Origin: Lepidurus packardi
Lineage: Eukaryota; Arthropoda; Branchiopoda; Notostraca; Triopsidae
Direction of reading: 5' to 3'
Assembly: GCA_023053545.1 (NCBI GenBank)
Contig: JAKZAN010000005.1
Coordinates: 4,092,001-4,156,000, forward strand
Length of the DNA: 64,000 bases
The notes below the pieces were generated by a model, which was given only the letters and a program-made list of their open reading frames with translations, did not search any database and had not been told where the DNA came from. The translations under genes and the position numbers were made by a program. Below, in pieces: positions 11,003 to 20,900 of the stretch. Each line of letters begins with the position of its first letter. The stretch's first letter is position 1.

Positions 11003-12675
11003 CTAACCAACTTTCTGGGCCAGTTCTCTGGCTTTGGTCTTTTCCAGTTTAGTAATCCTGGCATTGCTCTTGGGTCCGAGCAGACCACCGCCCCAGTGAC
11101 GACGGATTTCGTCGTAACGCTCATTGTAATTGGTTTTAATAGCCTCAACCATTTTAGTCAAGTTAGACCGATCCGCGGAGTCAATCTGAGTAAGGGCAAC
11201 GCAAGTGCAAGTCTTGCGACGAACCAAACGACCAACGCGAGCCTTGTTCTTCACGATGCAATAGGGAACTCCCATCTTACGGCACAAAGATGGCAAGAAA
11301 ATGACCAACTGCAAGAAAAAAAAATCAAGTACATGAATCTCAGGTTTCCACCACTACGTTTCTAGTTATGAAGAAACTGTCTCAGAATTAAAAAGCTCGT
11401 ATTTTGTTAACCACATCGTGTTTTCGGTTCATATAAATAAATCATCATGGAAATCTTAAATTCTAAACAACTGAAAATGCTAGATTTACCTCAATAGGAT
11501 CGACATCATGGGCAATAACGACCAATTGAGCTTTCTTTTGCTCAATCAAGGAGGTAACGGTGTTGATACCTTGGCGGACAACGAACGGGCGTTTGGTGGG
11601 AGTATCTTCCTTGCCATCAGCACGAGCTTGAGCCCTTTCACGAAGGCGCTGTTTCTTGGCTTGCTTGGATTCAGGACGGTATTTGTCCAAGAGCTTGAAA
11701 AGTTGAGTTGCTATTGGAAAGACGTTACGTTCAGCAAGAATTACGGAAGTAATAAAGAAAAGAAAGAATAATAATATCTTGTGTTGTTTTCAAAACTTGA
11801 ATGCGCCGATGCAATAGAAGACCCTACCTCAATAACTATGTGAAGCCCATCATAGCAATTCTTTTAAAGATCACTTAGTGCTCACATAGTTTTGACACAT
11901 CATAGCAACCTTAGAGGTGCTTAGTGCCAGGCACATCACGACCGTGAGCTGATTAAGCAGCACAGCTTAGTGCTCAAGATAAAAATGTACTCCAATTCGG
12001 TGGCTAACCTGTCTGGCGATCCAAAGCTTGACGGAACTGGTTGATGGGAGGGGGGACCTTCAAGCGAGCTTGAAGAACTGCCCTTTGCCGTTGCAGGCGG
12101 ATATATTTGGGCCAACGAACAAAGCGGCTGACATCTCGTTTGGGCTGGATATCCTGACCTATAACAAATAACTCAGTGATTAGAAATTGCCAAGTTGTAC
12201 TATTGTGCTTTTCAAAATAAAGGGGATTTGAAAAAAATCAGGTGTCATTTTAACATCACAATCAATCAGGTGAAGAAATTCAAAAATAATGCATCATGTT
12301 AACTTTAAAACGTATCTGTGAATTTAGTATTCTTACCAATGCCATAGTTGCGGGCACGCTTTTCAAACAAGGGATTCACCACCTTCTTCAAGGTTTCCTT
12401 GCGAACAGCCAAGGGAGGGGGAGCTACTTTCTTTCCAATACGTTTCTTTCCCTACAAATATAAAATAAACATTGTAATTATGCAGAATAATGCCTCGTAT
12501 GCAATCTTATGTCTTATGTTATGTGGAAAGTTTGCCTCATGGCAGGTCTACAGTTTTACACACGGAACAGTGTACGGTATGAAGAAAAAGACAAACGCAT
12601 CACAAATAATCAAAATATGAAAAGAATTGCTTTAATTATACGTTAAACGAGTAACCTTACCTTCTTCTGAACCAT
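11003..12675 (-). CDS. RpL7A: 60S ribosomal protein L7a (eL8), complete
   Basis: Structural protein of the large ribosomal subunit, L7Ae/L30e family. Exons on the minus strand: 12675-12661 (only five codons, MVQKK), 12451-12337, 12158-12009, 11710-11490, 11308-11003. They join in frame to 268 residues, the usual size. Characteristic segments are [37 protein letters not shown], the RNA-binding core around [19 protein letters not shown] and [16 protein letters not shown], and a C-terminus ending ELAQKVG. The very short first coding exon is usual for ribosomal protein genes. Introns 2 and 4 each contain a probable box C/D snoRNA, matching the role of this gene as a snoRNA host in vertebrates. 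Intron 3 contains short repeats. Flanked by AspRS on the same strand and by a Harbinger transposon only 270 bp upstream of the ATG. Confidence 0.98.
11378..11453 (-). ncRNA. probable box C/D snoRNA of the U36/snR47 type, in RpL7A intron 4
   Basis: On the minus strand: box C ATGATGA (11448-11442), then about 56 nt, then box D CTGA (11385-11382). Directly before box D stands TACGAGCTTTTTAATT (11401-11386). Its first 14 bases are the exact complement of TTAAAAAGCTCGTA, a near-universal 18S rRNA segment, and the last two bases can pair with wobble. The fifth-nucleotide rule points to the first A of the AAAAA run. From memory this is the position methylated under U36 in human and snR47 in yeast. 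A terminal stem is not obvious. Confidence 0.8.
11820..11985 (-). repeat. short repeats in RpL7A intron 3
   Basis: The intron carries two copies of CATCATAGCAA and three copies of CTTAGTGC (plus-strand reading), interleaved with CACATAG/CTATGTG inverted pairs. On the minus strand there are three box-C-like words (GTGATGT, ATGATGT, ATGATGG) but no CTGA box D after them. This may be a decayed or divergent small RNA, or simple sequence shuffling. Confidence 0.4.
12232..12305 (-). ncRNA. probable box C/D snoRNA with a 28S rRNA guide, in RpL7A intron 2
   Basis: Minus-strand order: box C ATGATGC (12297-12291), guide TTGAATTTCTTCAC (12283-12270), box D' CTGA (12269-12266), box C' TGTGATGT (12260-12253), box D CTGA (12241-12238). 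The guide abuts D' and is a perfect 14-nt complement of GTGAAGAAATTCAA, a conserved 28S stretch that precedes the GCGCGGGTAAACGG segment. The predicted target is the second A of GUGAAG, which corresponds by my count to the yeast 25S A2220 site of snR47. Box C has one mismatch to consensus and no strong terminal stem is visible. Confidence 0.75.
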
Positions 12676-12948
12676 TATTGAGCTGTAACGGTCAAGGATG
12701 ACACAGAAAATCGAGGATATAAAAATGAACACTCCTTCCTGGAGAACCTCGGCTAGAAAAGGGACGCTAGTGTTCCTCTGTCCGCCGCTAGCTAAGTTAG
12801 TAAGGAGACTAGCGCCACCATGCAATACGTGGTGTACGAATGCGTCTCTGTTCTAAAACGGACTACGATTATGTTTTCTCCCGCTAAATACAGATATACC
12901 GCAGCTAAACCTATGGCGCTGGAGTTCCATTTCTATCAACAATTATAA

Positions 12949-12976
12949 GCCTTTTCCAGCGACGGTTCAATTGTGC
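12949..12976 (+). repeat. left terminal inverted repeat of the Harbinger element
   Basis: 28 bp starting GCCTTTTCCAGCGACGG. It is identical to the reverse complement of 15674-15701. Confidence 0.95.
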
Positions 12977-12994
12977 TGTGCCACGTTTGTTCAA

Positions 12995-13013
12995 GGAACA
13001 AGCTGTTCCAGCG
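12995..13013 (+). repeat. subterminal 19-bp repeat with palindromic core, left copy
   Basis: GGAACAAGCTGTTCCAGCG occurs here and again, in the same orientation, at 15555-15573. The core GGAAC-aagct-GTTCC is an inverted repeat. CTGTTCCAGCG or TTGTTCCAGCG variants recur nearby at both ends, as expected of transposase binding sites. Confidence 0.7.
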
Positions 13014-13417
13014 TTTTTGTGCGTGCTTTTTGTGCCGCGCAATCTTGTTCCAGCGACTGTGCCTTGGACTGTGCGTCCAGTTGTGCTTCGAATCGAGGGA
13101 ACAGCTAAAAAGCTGTGCCGCAGTTCTGTGCCCCGTTTCACTAGCGCGAAAATTTGAAGGGTGAAGGGAAAATGGAAGAGAAAATGACGTTCGTGCGATT
13201 TCTGTTTGTAAATTAATGAAAGCTTGTTTTTGGAAATACAAGAGAAAAGTGTGAAAGGAAGTTTCGATTTGACTAATTGACTTATGTGAACAGGGACATC
13301 CTTAATTTGACCTTAACCTTGTATATCCGAATTCTTCTTTCGCTCTTTCTTGTATATATATTCCATCTTTGCTGTGAATACATTTAGTCTTTTAACTTGT
13401 GCCTACATAACTACACT

Positions 13418-14056
13418 ATGGATGATCTTACCATTGAAGAAATTTGTGACAAAGGAACTGTAGTTGAACACGATGAAGACCATTATGTTTTCAGTTTCAC
13501 ATTTGACAACGGTAAGTATTGAACATTTTTTTAGCAAAAAAGTTTCTAAGAAAATGTTTGCCTTTTACCTTATACAGGTACCTCACAACTCTACGGTGTT
13601 CCGATTGAATGTATCCCCGAATATATTCTGAACCGCAATTACCCTACCGTACCAGAAGACAATGATCCACAACCAGCACAAGCTGATACGTTCAACACTT
13701 TGGAGGATGAAGATACAGCTGATACACCATCCGTTTCTAGGCCCAGAAAACCTAACCGCGGAAATGAGCAGTCTGCAAGCGCATTGAAATGTATGGAGGA
13801 TTTAAAGAATATGGAAGAGAGAAAGTATAACTTTTTGAAGGTATGCTTAAATTAGACGCGAGTGTTGTAGAACTAAATAATTTTGTATTCGGTATAGGAG
13901 CGTGAAGAAAAAAGAAATGCGAGAATTGAAGAAGAAGCCCGTTATCGAAGAGAAATGGACGCTCAGAAGCTGAAAGTAGCGGCGGACTTGGTAGACGCAA
14001 TTAGAAATCTTCATAAAAAAGGACGCAAGAGACAACGTAGCACTGATTCCGAATAG
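13418..14056 (+). CDS. Harbinger accessory protein with coiled coil (171 aa)
   Basis: Second protein of the Harbinger element. Three exons, 13418-13511, 13578-13840 and 13898-14056, joined in frame, with GTAAGT and GTATGC donors and CAG/TAG acceptors. The N-terminal half is acidic (MDDLTIEEICDKG). The C-terminal half is a long, charged, probably helical region (MEERKYNFLKEREEKRN, then a lysine- and arginine-rich tail). In most Harbinger elements this partner is a Myb/SANT-like DNA-binding protein that carries the transposase into the nucleus. Here I see no tryptophan-based Myb repeat, so either an upstream exon was missed or this lineage uses a different partner. The basic tail could serve nuclear import. 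The role is inferred from position only. Confidence 0.7.
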
Positions 14057-14132
14057 TTACTTGTACTGCGTTGCAATGGCATATACTTTTATCTTTATGA
14101 TCCGGTCGTTATCTTTATGATCTAAATACACT

Positions 14133-15388
14133 TCAATTTCCAAGTAACTGGACAAGGCTATTTCGCTTCTGCATTCCACATATTTCATTAATCGCTCCTG
14201 CTTCGTCTTCGGGTCCATCGTCATCCTCAAGCGGGTCAACATCATTTTCATTGAATAAATCCACGTCTCTTTGCCGAATGCGTAGGTTGTGTAGAACACA
14301 GCAAGAAACTATAATCCGGATCACTCTTCTAACATGCGCTTTTACGTACAGGAGTCTTCGCCAAATCATTTTCAAATCGCCGAAAGAATTCTCTATCGTT
14401 ACTCTTGTGGACGAGTGCGTCCGATTAAACTTCCTCTTCTCGGGAGTATTCGCGCTTGAATGCTTGAAGGCTGGGATGAGCCAGTCAAGGCACGGAAATG
14501 CGGAGTCACCAAGAATATGGTAGGTGTCGTTCCGGAACAGACTTCTTCGATCAGTTGAAGCTGTTCTGAAGAGGCCTGAATTTCGAAAAACACGGGCATC
14601 GTGAACACTGCCTGGGTACCCGGCAAAAATGTAGGAGAATGCACGATTAGGAAGACACACAGCCAAAAGAATTACAGAATGAGAAAATTTTCTGTTCAAA
14701 TAAGACTTCTGATCAATTGACGTAGCGTCTATCCTAATATGTGATCCATCAATGGCACCAATAACATTAGGGAAACCAGCGCGAAAAGAAAAATGGTCGG
14801 CAACAGACGGTTGTTCTTCAGGAGCTGGCCACTTGATAAATTCATGCTGATGCTGCTCAAGAATTGATGTTATTCTGTCAATTGAACGCCACACAGATGA
14901 AACTGTGCGGCCAAACAGCACCGATATTTCCCGCATGGTACACTGATTAGCCAGGTACCATACGGTAATATAACACATTTCTTCCACGTCCATGGGCTGG
15001 TAGCCACCACTTGCTGCGGTTCTTGGGCAATTGACCTCGCAGAAGGATACGAGGCAGGCAAATGTGGAACGGGTCATGCGAAAGTGGCTCCGAAAAATAT
15101 CCTCCAAGAAATGCGAAACTACATGTTTCAGGAAACTGCCACAGATATTTCTAGGTTATTAAAACTATAGGCAAAATAATAAGCGGTGTAAATCACATAC
15201 CCCGAATTCCTAGCAAGTTGAGAATTATTCTTGACATGTAACACGTTGCAAGCAAGAGAAAATGCTGTACTTGAGCTCCCATCATCGTCGGAATCTTCAT
15301 CTTCCATTAGTTCCAAAGAAGACTCTTCAACTAGCAAGTTCTGCAAAACTTCGTTAGCACAGAGGGCCAAAGCTTGTGATTCTAGCAT
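14133..15388 (-). CDS. Harbinger (HARBI1-like) DDE transposase, 396 aa
   Basis: Nuclease that cuts and pastes the element. Two exons on the minus strand, 15388-15201 and 15135-14133, joined in frame across a 65-bp intron. The start is the ATG at 15388; the second exon alone has no early ATG in this frame, so exon 1 is needed. Exon 1 is acidic (MEDEDSDDDGSSST). Exon 2 carries a helix-turn-helix-like region (CTMREISVLFGRTVSSVWRS) and then the DDE_Tnp_4 core: GAIDGSHIRI (Asp about 192), GYPGSVHDARVF (Asp about 242), LGDSAFP (Asp about 273) and TIENSFGDLK (Glu about 311). The C-terminus has the family's CCVLHNL motif. All catalytic positions are present and no stop interrupts the frame. Confidence 0.93.
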
Positions 15389-15554
15389 ATTTTCTTAGAC
15401 GCTGAAACGGAAAGAACATAAAAGGTTTACTAAACAATCAGAAAAACACAGAGTGCACACTTACCGTGATTATTTAGTGAGTATTATGAAGAGTTTTACT
15501 TTGTTTACACTGGCTTTGGCTTGTCGACCATTTGAAATGTACGCACTTTCACAC

Positions 15555-15573
15555 GGAACAAGCTGTTCCAGCG
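15555..15573 (+). repeat. subterminal 19-bp repeat, right copy
   Basis: Identical to 12995-13013, the same 19-bp word. It lies about 130 bp inside the right end, whereas the left copy lies about 45 bp inside the left end. Confidence 0.7.
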
Positions 15574-15673
15574 CTTTTGCTGGCACACAACAACAAATGT
15601 CTGAGAAACGCAAACATTGTGCCGCACAGTTCTGTTCCAGCGACGAACATGTAAACAATTGTGACGGCACAAC

Positions 15674-15701
15674 GCACAATTGAACCGTCGCTGGAAAAGG
15701 C
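15674..15701 (-). repeat. right terminal inverted repeat of the Harbinger element
   Basis: 28 bp ending CGTCGCTGGAAAAGGC. It is the perfect reverse complement of the left end. Confidence 0.95.
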
Positions 15702-17644
15702 CTTATATTTGTCGTATTCAGATAACTACTGCTTTGAATTGTTTGTTTTGTACTTTATATATTTCAAAAGATGATATCTTCTATAGGATAGTTTTTGGAT
15801 TCTGTTTTCTTAATAGGTTTGAAAATTGCTTTCTTGATTTGGTTGTACTTGACCTCTGAAGTAAAAATAACAACACATAAAATTTTAAAGAAACATAACG
15901 GAGCGGGGAATATGACTAACCATATCAAGAACATGACTCTGAAGACCAATCTCCGAAGTTCAATCCATATCATGTAACAAAAACAGCACAGAAAATGTTA
16001 GCAGGGTGTACTACAAAAGAATAGAACTGACGCAGTCTAGTTCGCAAGTGAAGGCCGAATCCAAAGCAAATCGATAGTTATTGTAATTTGAATCGTGTGG
16101 GGTCGGGCAGCAAACTATCTCCACCATAACTAAATGGCTCAATCTCAATGGGTTTTATGGACTGCAAAGAAGGAAAGAAAAACCGTCCGAACCAGATGAC
16201 GCCTCAACCTATCCAAGAACAAAAAAGGCCAAAGCCAGTTTTGGGGGGTGAGCTCCGACGGGGTATTGACAACGCATTTGCGCGTCCATATTTTTCCACG
16301 GGGTGAGAAAGCCTTAGTTATAGAGATGAGGGTATCATAGCAATCCAAATAAACACAGTGGATATTTCCCAGTGTCCCCAAAACTCATAGGGGCGTCATA
16401 AACTAGCGTCTAGGGTAAAGAAGTCGCTCGGCTAGAGTTGGAGATTGCTTGTTAAGAGAGGTAATGAGTAAAAGATTTATCGGACTAGTTCTGTCACTTT
16501 GTATGACGCACGTAGCGTGTTATGAAAGGGGTATACCAAATAATTAACCAGTGTTTGAGTACTTGTCCTTACGTTCGCATTCTTATTTCTCCACTAATAG
16601 TTATTAGAGCTGAATCCGAAATATCGACGCAAGGGTGATGACGGCGTATAAACGCAAAGGGAAATAGTGACAAATTACTTTGTAAGCGTTCCAGTGTGCC
16701 CACCAAGTGAGGAAAAATCGTTTTCCGTGCCGATTTTAGAAGGAAAGCAAAAATTTGGTCTCATTTTTCATCGATCAAACAAGAAAAGCATGCCAGGGGG
16801 ATTGCGGCTAAAGTGAAGCTAATCCGCGCAAGGATCGGATTCGATCCGCTTGACAGCGTCCGCTCATTACTGTCAGCATCGTGCATACTGGACGAGCTTG
16901 CCCGCTTGATGGATGAAGTGGAGGGATGCTTGTATGTACCCAACATCTTCGTCTTAAACGATGCCATGCGATCTTTTTCTACCTAAAAAAAACACATTCC
17001 AGCTGGAGCCATGTCGAAACCGACATTTGCGGATGTATATACCCCATACCGTAAAGTTGGCCTGGTCTTCTCGCGCTATTGCTCGAAAGAAATCTTCTTA
17101 GTGAGCCCTGGCAAAGAGATGTGAAGACGCGAGGATCTGAGACCAGCCATTTATATGATAAGCTAAAAGGTTTTCTATAGATATTGGCTCAATCGCTCGC
17201 ACATGGTGGGCTACATTCGTGCCGTCTGCTTGCTGGTTCGATCACCATCCCTCGGACGATGGACAATTGGACACGAACGTTTACCGGGGCTGTGAATCAT
17301 AGTTACAGGAGAGGGGAGGGGGAAAATGCAGCTTAACTACTTGATATAAAAGTAATCAAACTCAAAATTGAAAACAAAAATATTTAGGGTGTTTTACATG
17401 CAAGCTCACCCTGTCTCAGTGTATCGACGTCAGGAGCGCAATTCGGTAGTCTGCAGGGTCAATCGGTCGACACAGTAGGGCACAGAGTTTGGTGAATATG
17501 AGAAGGGAGGTTAATGTGTTAGGTTGTGTTTTAGTATATTAATTTAAGTACATATTACATTGGTATGTGCTAATGAACACTTCGTGTTTAGTTGGGAGAG
17601 AAACGCCCAATAAAAAAACGATGAGAGGTTTGTGTCTCTTGCAG

Positions 17645-17911
17645 CTTCGTACGGCAAAGACCGATGGAAGACCAAGCTCGCCCAAAGGAGAATATAACCA
17701 CCCTGGTGAAACTCATCGCAAGACCATCCGTGAACTGTGGCAAGACCGTGTTAGGGAAGTTGGAGAAAAACACGGGTAAAGAAGAGATATAAGGTCGAAA
17801 GATTTCTTCCCAAAAGCAGTCCCAAAGTTGCACCCATCCTCTTCCAGCTATAGACAAGTCATTGTGCTCCATCAACTTCCGGTCCGAGGCCAAGAGAAGA
17901 TGATAGCATAA
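17645..17911 (+). CDS. possible two-exon coding fragment of unknown function
   Basis: A segment 17645-17775 lies between an acceptor-like TGTCTCTTGCAG and a donor GGTAAAG. A second segment from 17848 follows CCTCTTCCAG. The gap between them is 72 bp, the intron size typical of this genome. The phase-2 junction continues one frame to a TAA at 17911. The translation is charged and helical-looking (THRKTIRELWQDRVREVGEK) and resembles no family I know. An in-frame ATG lies just upstream at 17622, so it might also be a short unspliced ORF. It could be a gene fragment, a 5' exon of something larger, or chance. Confidence 0.2.
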
Positions 17912-20900
17912 AAAGGCTGGCTCTGTCAGAGGAGAGAAAAATTCTTGGCATTCAAAGTTTCTCTCTCCTCCAATACTCTTCCAGCTGACGAACTTTTCCT
18001 ATACACAAGAGTTCGGTTCAGGCTCTTCAACTGAAGATAGTTCTCGGAGGAGTTCAGTAGACCCTAACCCTTAACTGTAGTAAAACTTTGTGGTGAATGT
18101 TACTGGATCAAGAAAGTTGCTTTGGAAAACAACGTCCTTACGTACAGCGACGGGAGGCACCCAAACCAAGATGCACACACACACACCACATACGGACACA
18201 CACTCATATAGGAGCAAACCAGTAGGAAGCTTAGGCCAATGGAGTGCGAAAATCATCCGAGGTTGACAAAAGCTTTCGTTACGCTTCCCGCTTCCCGCTC
18301 GCCGAACTCCAAACTCTAACCAAGTTCTTTCCATGCCAAGATCAACAGACAACGGGTTGACGTCAAGTTTCTCAACAGAGAAATCCCTAAAGCAGTTTTC
18401 TTTTTAGTTTCTTTTAGCGCGCGAACCTCGCTAACCCCTTAGGCTTTTGATGGGGCCAACTAAAAGTTATTTTCTCCTAGCTTCGCGATCACGGCAAACA
18501 GGTCCCTAAGAAACCCACCATCATCCCTCATGGAAGTTCCCTAGGGATATATCTGACCACTATATGGCCACCAAACCGTCAGCCAAAGACAACATGACTA
18601 CAACAGAGAAGAGTAACATGAGAAAGAAGCTTGCATTTTATTAACACTGCTAACGACTGCCTCCAGCGTCTTTACACATTACGGCCTCCTTTTTGTAGAT
18701 ACCGCCAAAGTAGTACGGTCACAAAAACCGAGCACAACGTATAAAAACAATACGAATTAGAAATATTGTTCATGGCGTCAATTATGGGGAGGATATAAAA
18801 CATAAAATTTGCGCTAAACAGTCGTTTGCCGTTTAAAGGGGCTAAAGGAACGCGGATACTTGTATGTCCACGCGACGCTTGACGACCCTTCCGCTTCCAA
18901 AAGAGAATTCCCCGCATTAAAACCCCTGAATTACTCCTTCTTTGTCGAGAGTTGTCTTGTCCCAGTATAAGTTAAAATAGTGAAAAGCTAGAGACAACCG
19001 AAGGAAGAAAGAGGTGAAGAGCTATTTCCTAATCAATATTCTGGTCAAAATTGAAGATGTGCCGCCAAGGGTTGCTTGACGACATCTCAGGGAGGTCTCC
19101 AGTAGCCCACGTGCAAGTCGGAGGTGCCAATCACGAGGGGACACAATCACGGGGAATAAACCTAGTTACAGAGAGCCATGACAGAAGGCCAATTGATCAA
19201 GGTAATTGGTCTCTACATCCCTGGACTAACAATTTGGGAAGCTGCAAACCCCTAAACACTTTTAACCGCGATAACGCGGTGTTCAGGAGAATTAATTAAG
19301 TTCTGATATGTTCTTACACACAATCTCAGGAAAGGGAACAAATGTGTGGGTTCTTTGCGTGCTACACGTCAATTCCAAACGGAGGGAGATTATCGAGAAC
19401 AACGTACAGTATGCTAGCCAAGCACAAGCGTTTTTTTCTCTCTCTCAGGTTCAAGACAGCGAATAAAGCTGACCATTGTTTCACAGAATTCTGAGCCTTT
19501 CCACGTGATAGACTCTATAGAAAATCGACCTAAAAGACCACAGGCATCAGTAGAAAAGAAAAAAAGAATAAAAAAAATTTAAGTCAGAAAAAAATAGGAA
19601 AGACAAGTTTTTCATGGGCCAGACGCAGGCGACTTCGATTCTAACTTCTGTAGAAACGACTATCGTAAAATGGGTCCCAGTCTTAGGTGGGATATAGCTT
19701 TCTGTTAATACTTCAGGACAAACACTGCAAATGTGGTCTGCGTATCGAATACACAAAGAGTTTACCTAAACTGGAGGCGATCCGAGACCTTTCGTCACTT
19801 GAAAATTTTTCACTGTGGCTAATGTACCGTTTAATGGAGGAGAGTCCCTCTTTTGTTGGCGTCCGGTGATGGATGGAGTCAACCGTGTCATCAGCTAACT
19901 TCCGGAGGACATTCTTAGGTTTACCCACGTGATTGAATATAACCAAGATTTGCCCAAGAAAAAAGTTTACATGATCGGTGATCGTTAAGGACGACTTCCC
20001 AGGGCAAGCGCTATTCCAAAGAGAGTACTCCAGTGAAGGTCAAATGGTTTCGGTCAAGGTCATGGTCTAATTCGCTTGCCCATTATTTCAACTTGTGTAG
20101 CATCCAACAACTTTGATGTGGGGGGGAGGGTGGTGGCTCTCGGCATTAGGTATATGGGTAAGAAGAAGTTTTCCTCAAGGCTGGATATTCTGTTTACTTG
20201 GAAACTAGGCCAACCCTTGGCTTGCACCCGACTACCCCAAAAGCTGAGAATTCGAACCTCTTGGTGTCTGTGTTTATCGCCAGTTTCATTGCGACAGACA
20301 AGAGAAAGGCGTGGTCCTGAGAAATGCCCCGGACGGCAGAGAGAGAACAATTTTGCACCGCACGCCAAGAGCAGGCAGGCTATCAGTGTGGCTTTTGTTT
20401 GTTTATCGCCTTCGGTTGTTAATACCATGCAAATCCAAACAGGAAGTTACCATTTCTACCAGTACCCAGCTTCAAAAATCGCAAACTTTAAGCAAACACT
20501 AATCAAAGATTGTACTATCCTGACCAAAGGCTTAAAAGGGTCAGTACTTGGGCTTATAGCCGAACCTCTGGAGACTGCAGAAATACCAGTCTTGTCAGCC
20601 CAGCAATGAGTAATGATTATGCGCTACAAACTTTATCCTACAAACTTTATCTTACTTTTCTTCTTTTTGTTGTTCTTTCTCACATTACTGTCCAACGTTC
20701 GGTCGTCAAGTAACAATGACGATGGCGGAGTTACTCATAATCAAAATCTCAGGACTCCAGGACAAGTTTCTTTTTACTTTTGCTTTGTAGTTCCTTTCTG
20801 GACGCTTCTATTTAACCCACAACAAAGAATTCATGTTGTGGAAAAGAAGCTCTACTCCTCCTTTATTTAGATTAAGACGTATGATGATCAAAGGCTTTTA

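Larger units (their letters stand above)
12949..15701. mobile_element. PIF/Harbinger DNA transposon, structurally intact
   Basis: A 2753-bp element bounded by perfect 28-bp inverted repeats. It encodes two divergent proteins in the usual Harbinger layout: a small coiled-coil protein on plus and a DDE nuclease on minus, with their 3' ends facing each other about 75 bp apart. Both frames are open through all exons. The flanks read TTATAA on the left and CTTATA on the right, so the exact 3-bp target duplication is ambiguous. Perfect repeats and intact frames suggest a young, possibly autonomous copy. Confidence 0.92.

Noticed and set aside
16760..16985. Minus-strand exon-like segment VEKDRMASFKTKMLG after an acceptor-like T tract
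   Set aside because: No donor-consistent end, no partner exon within reach and no family match.
20060..20609. Overlapping open frames on both strands (177 aa plus, 122 aa minus)
   Set aside because: The plus frame starts at TTG, there are no domain motifs, and both strands are open together, which points to chance composition.
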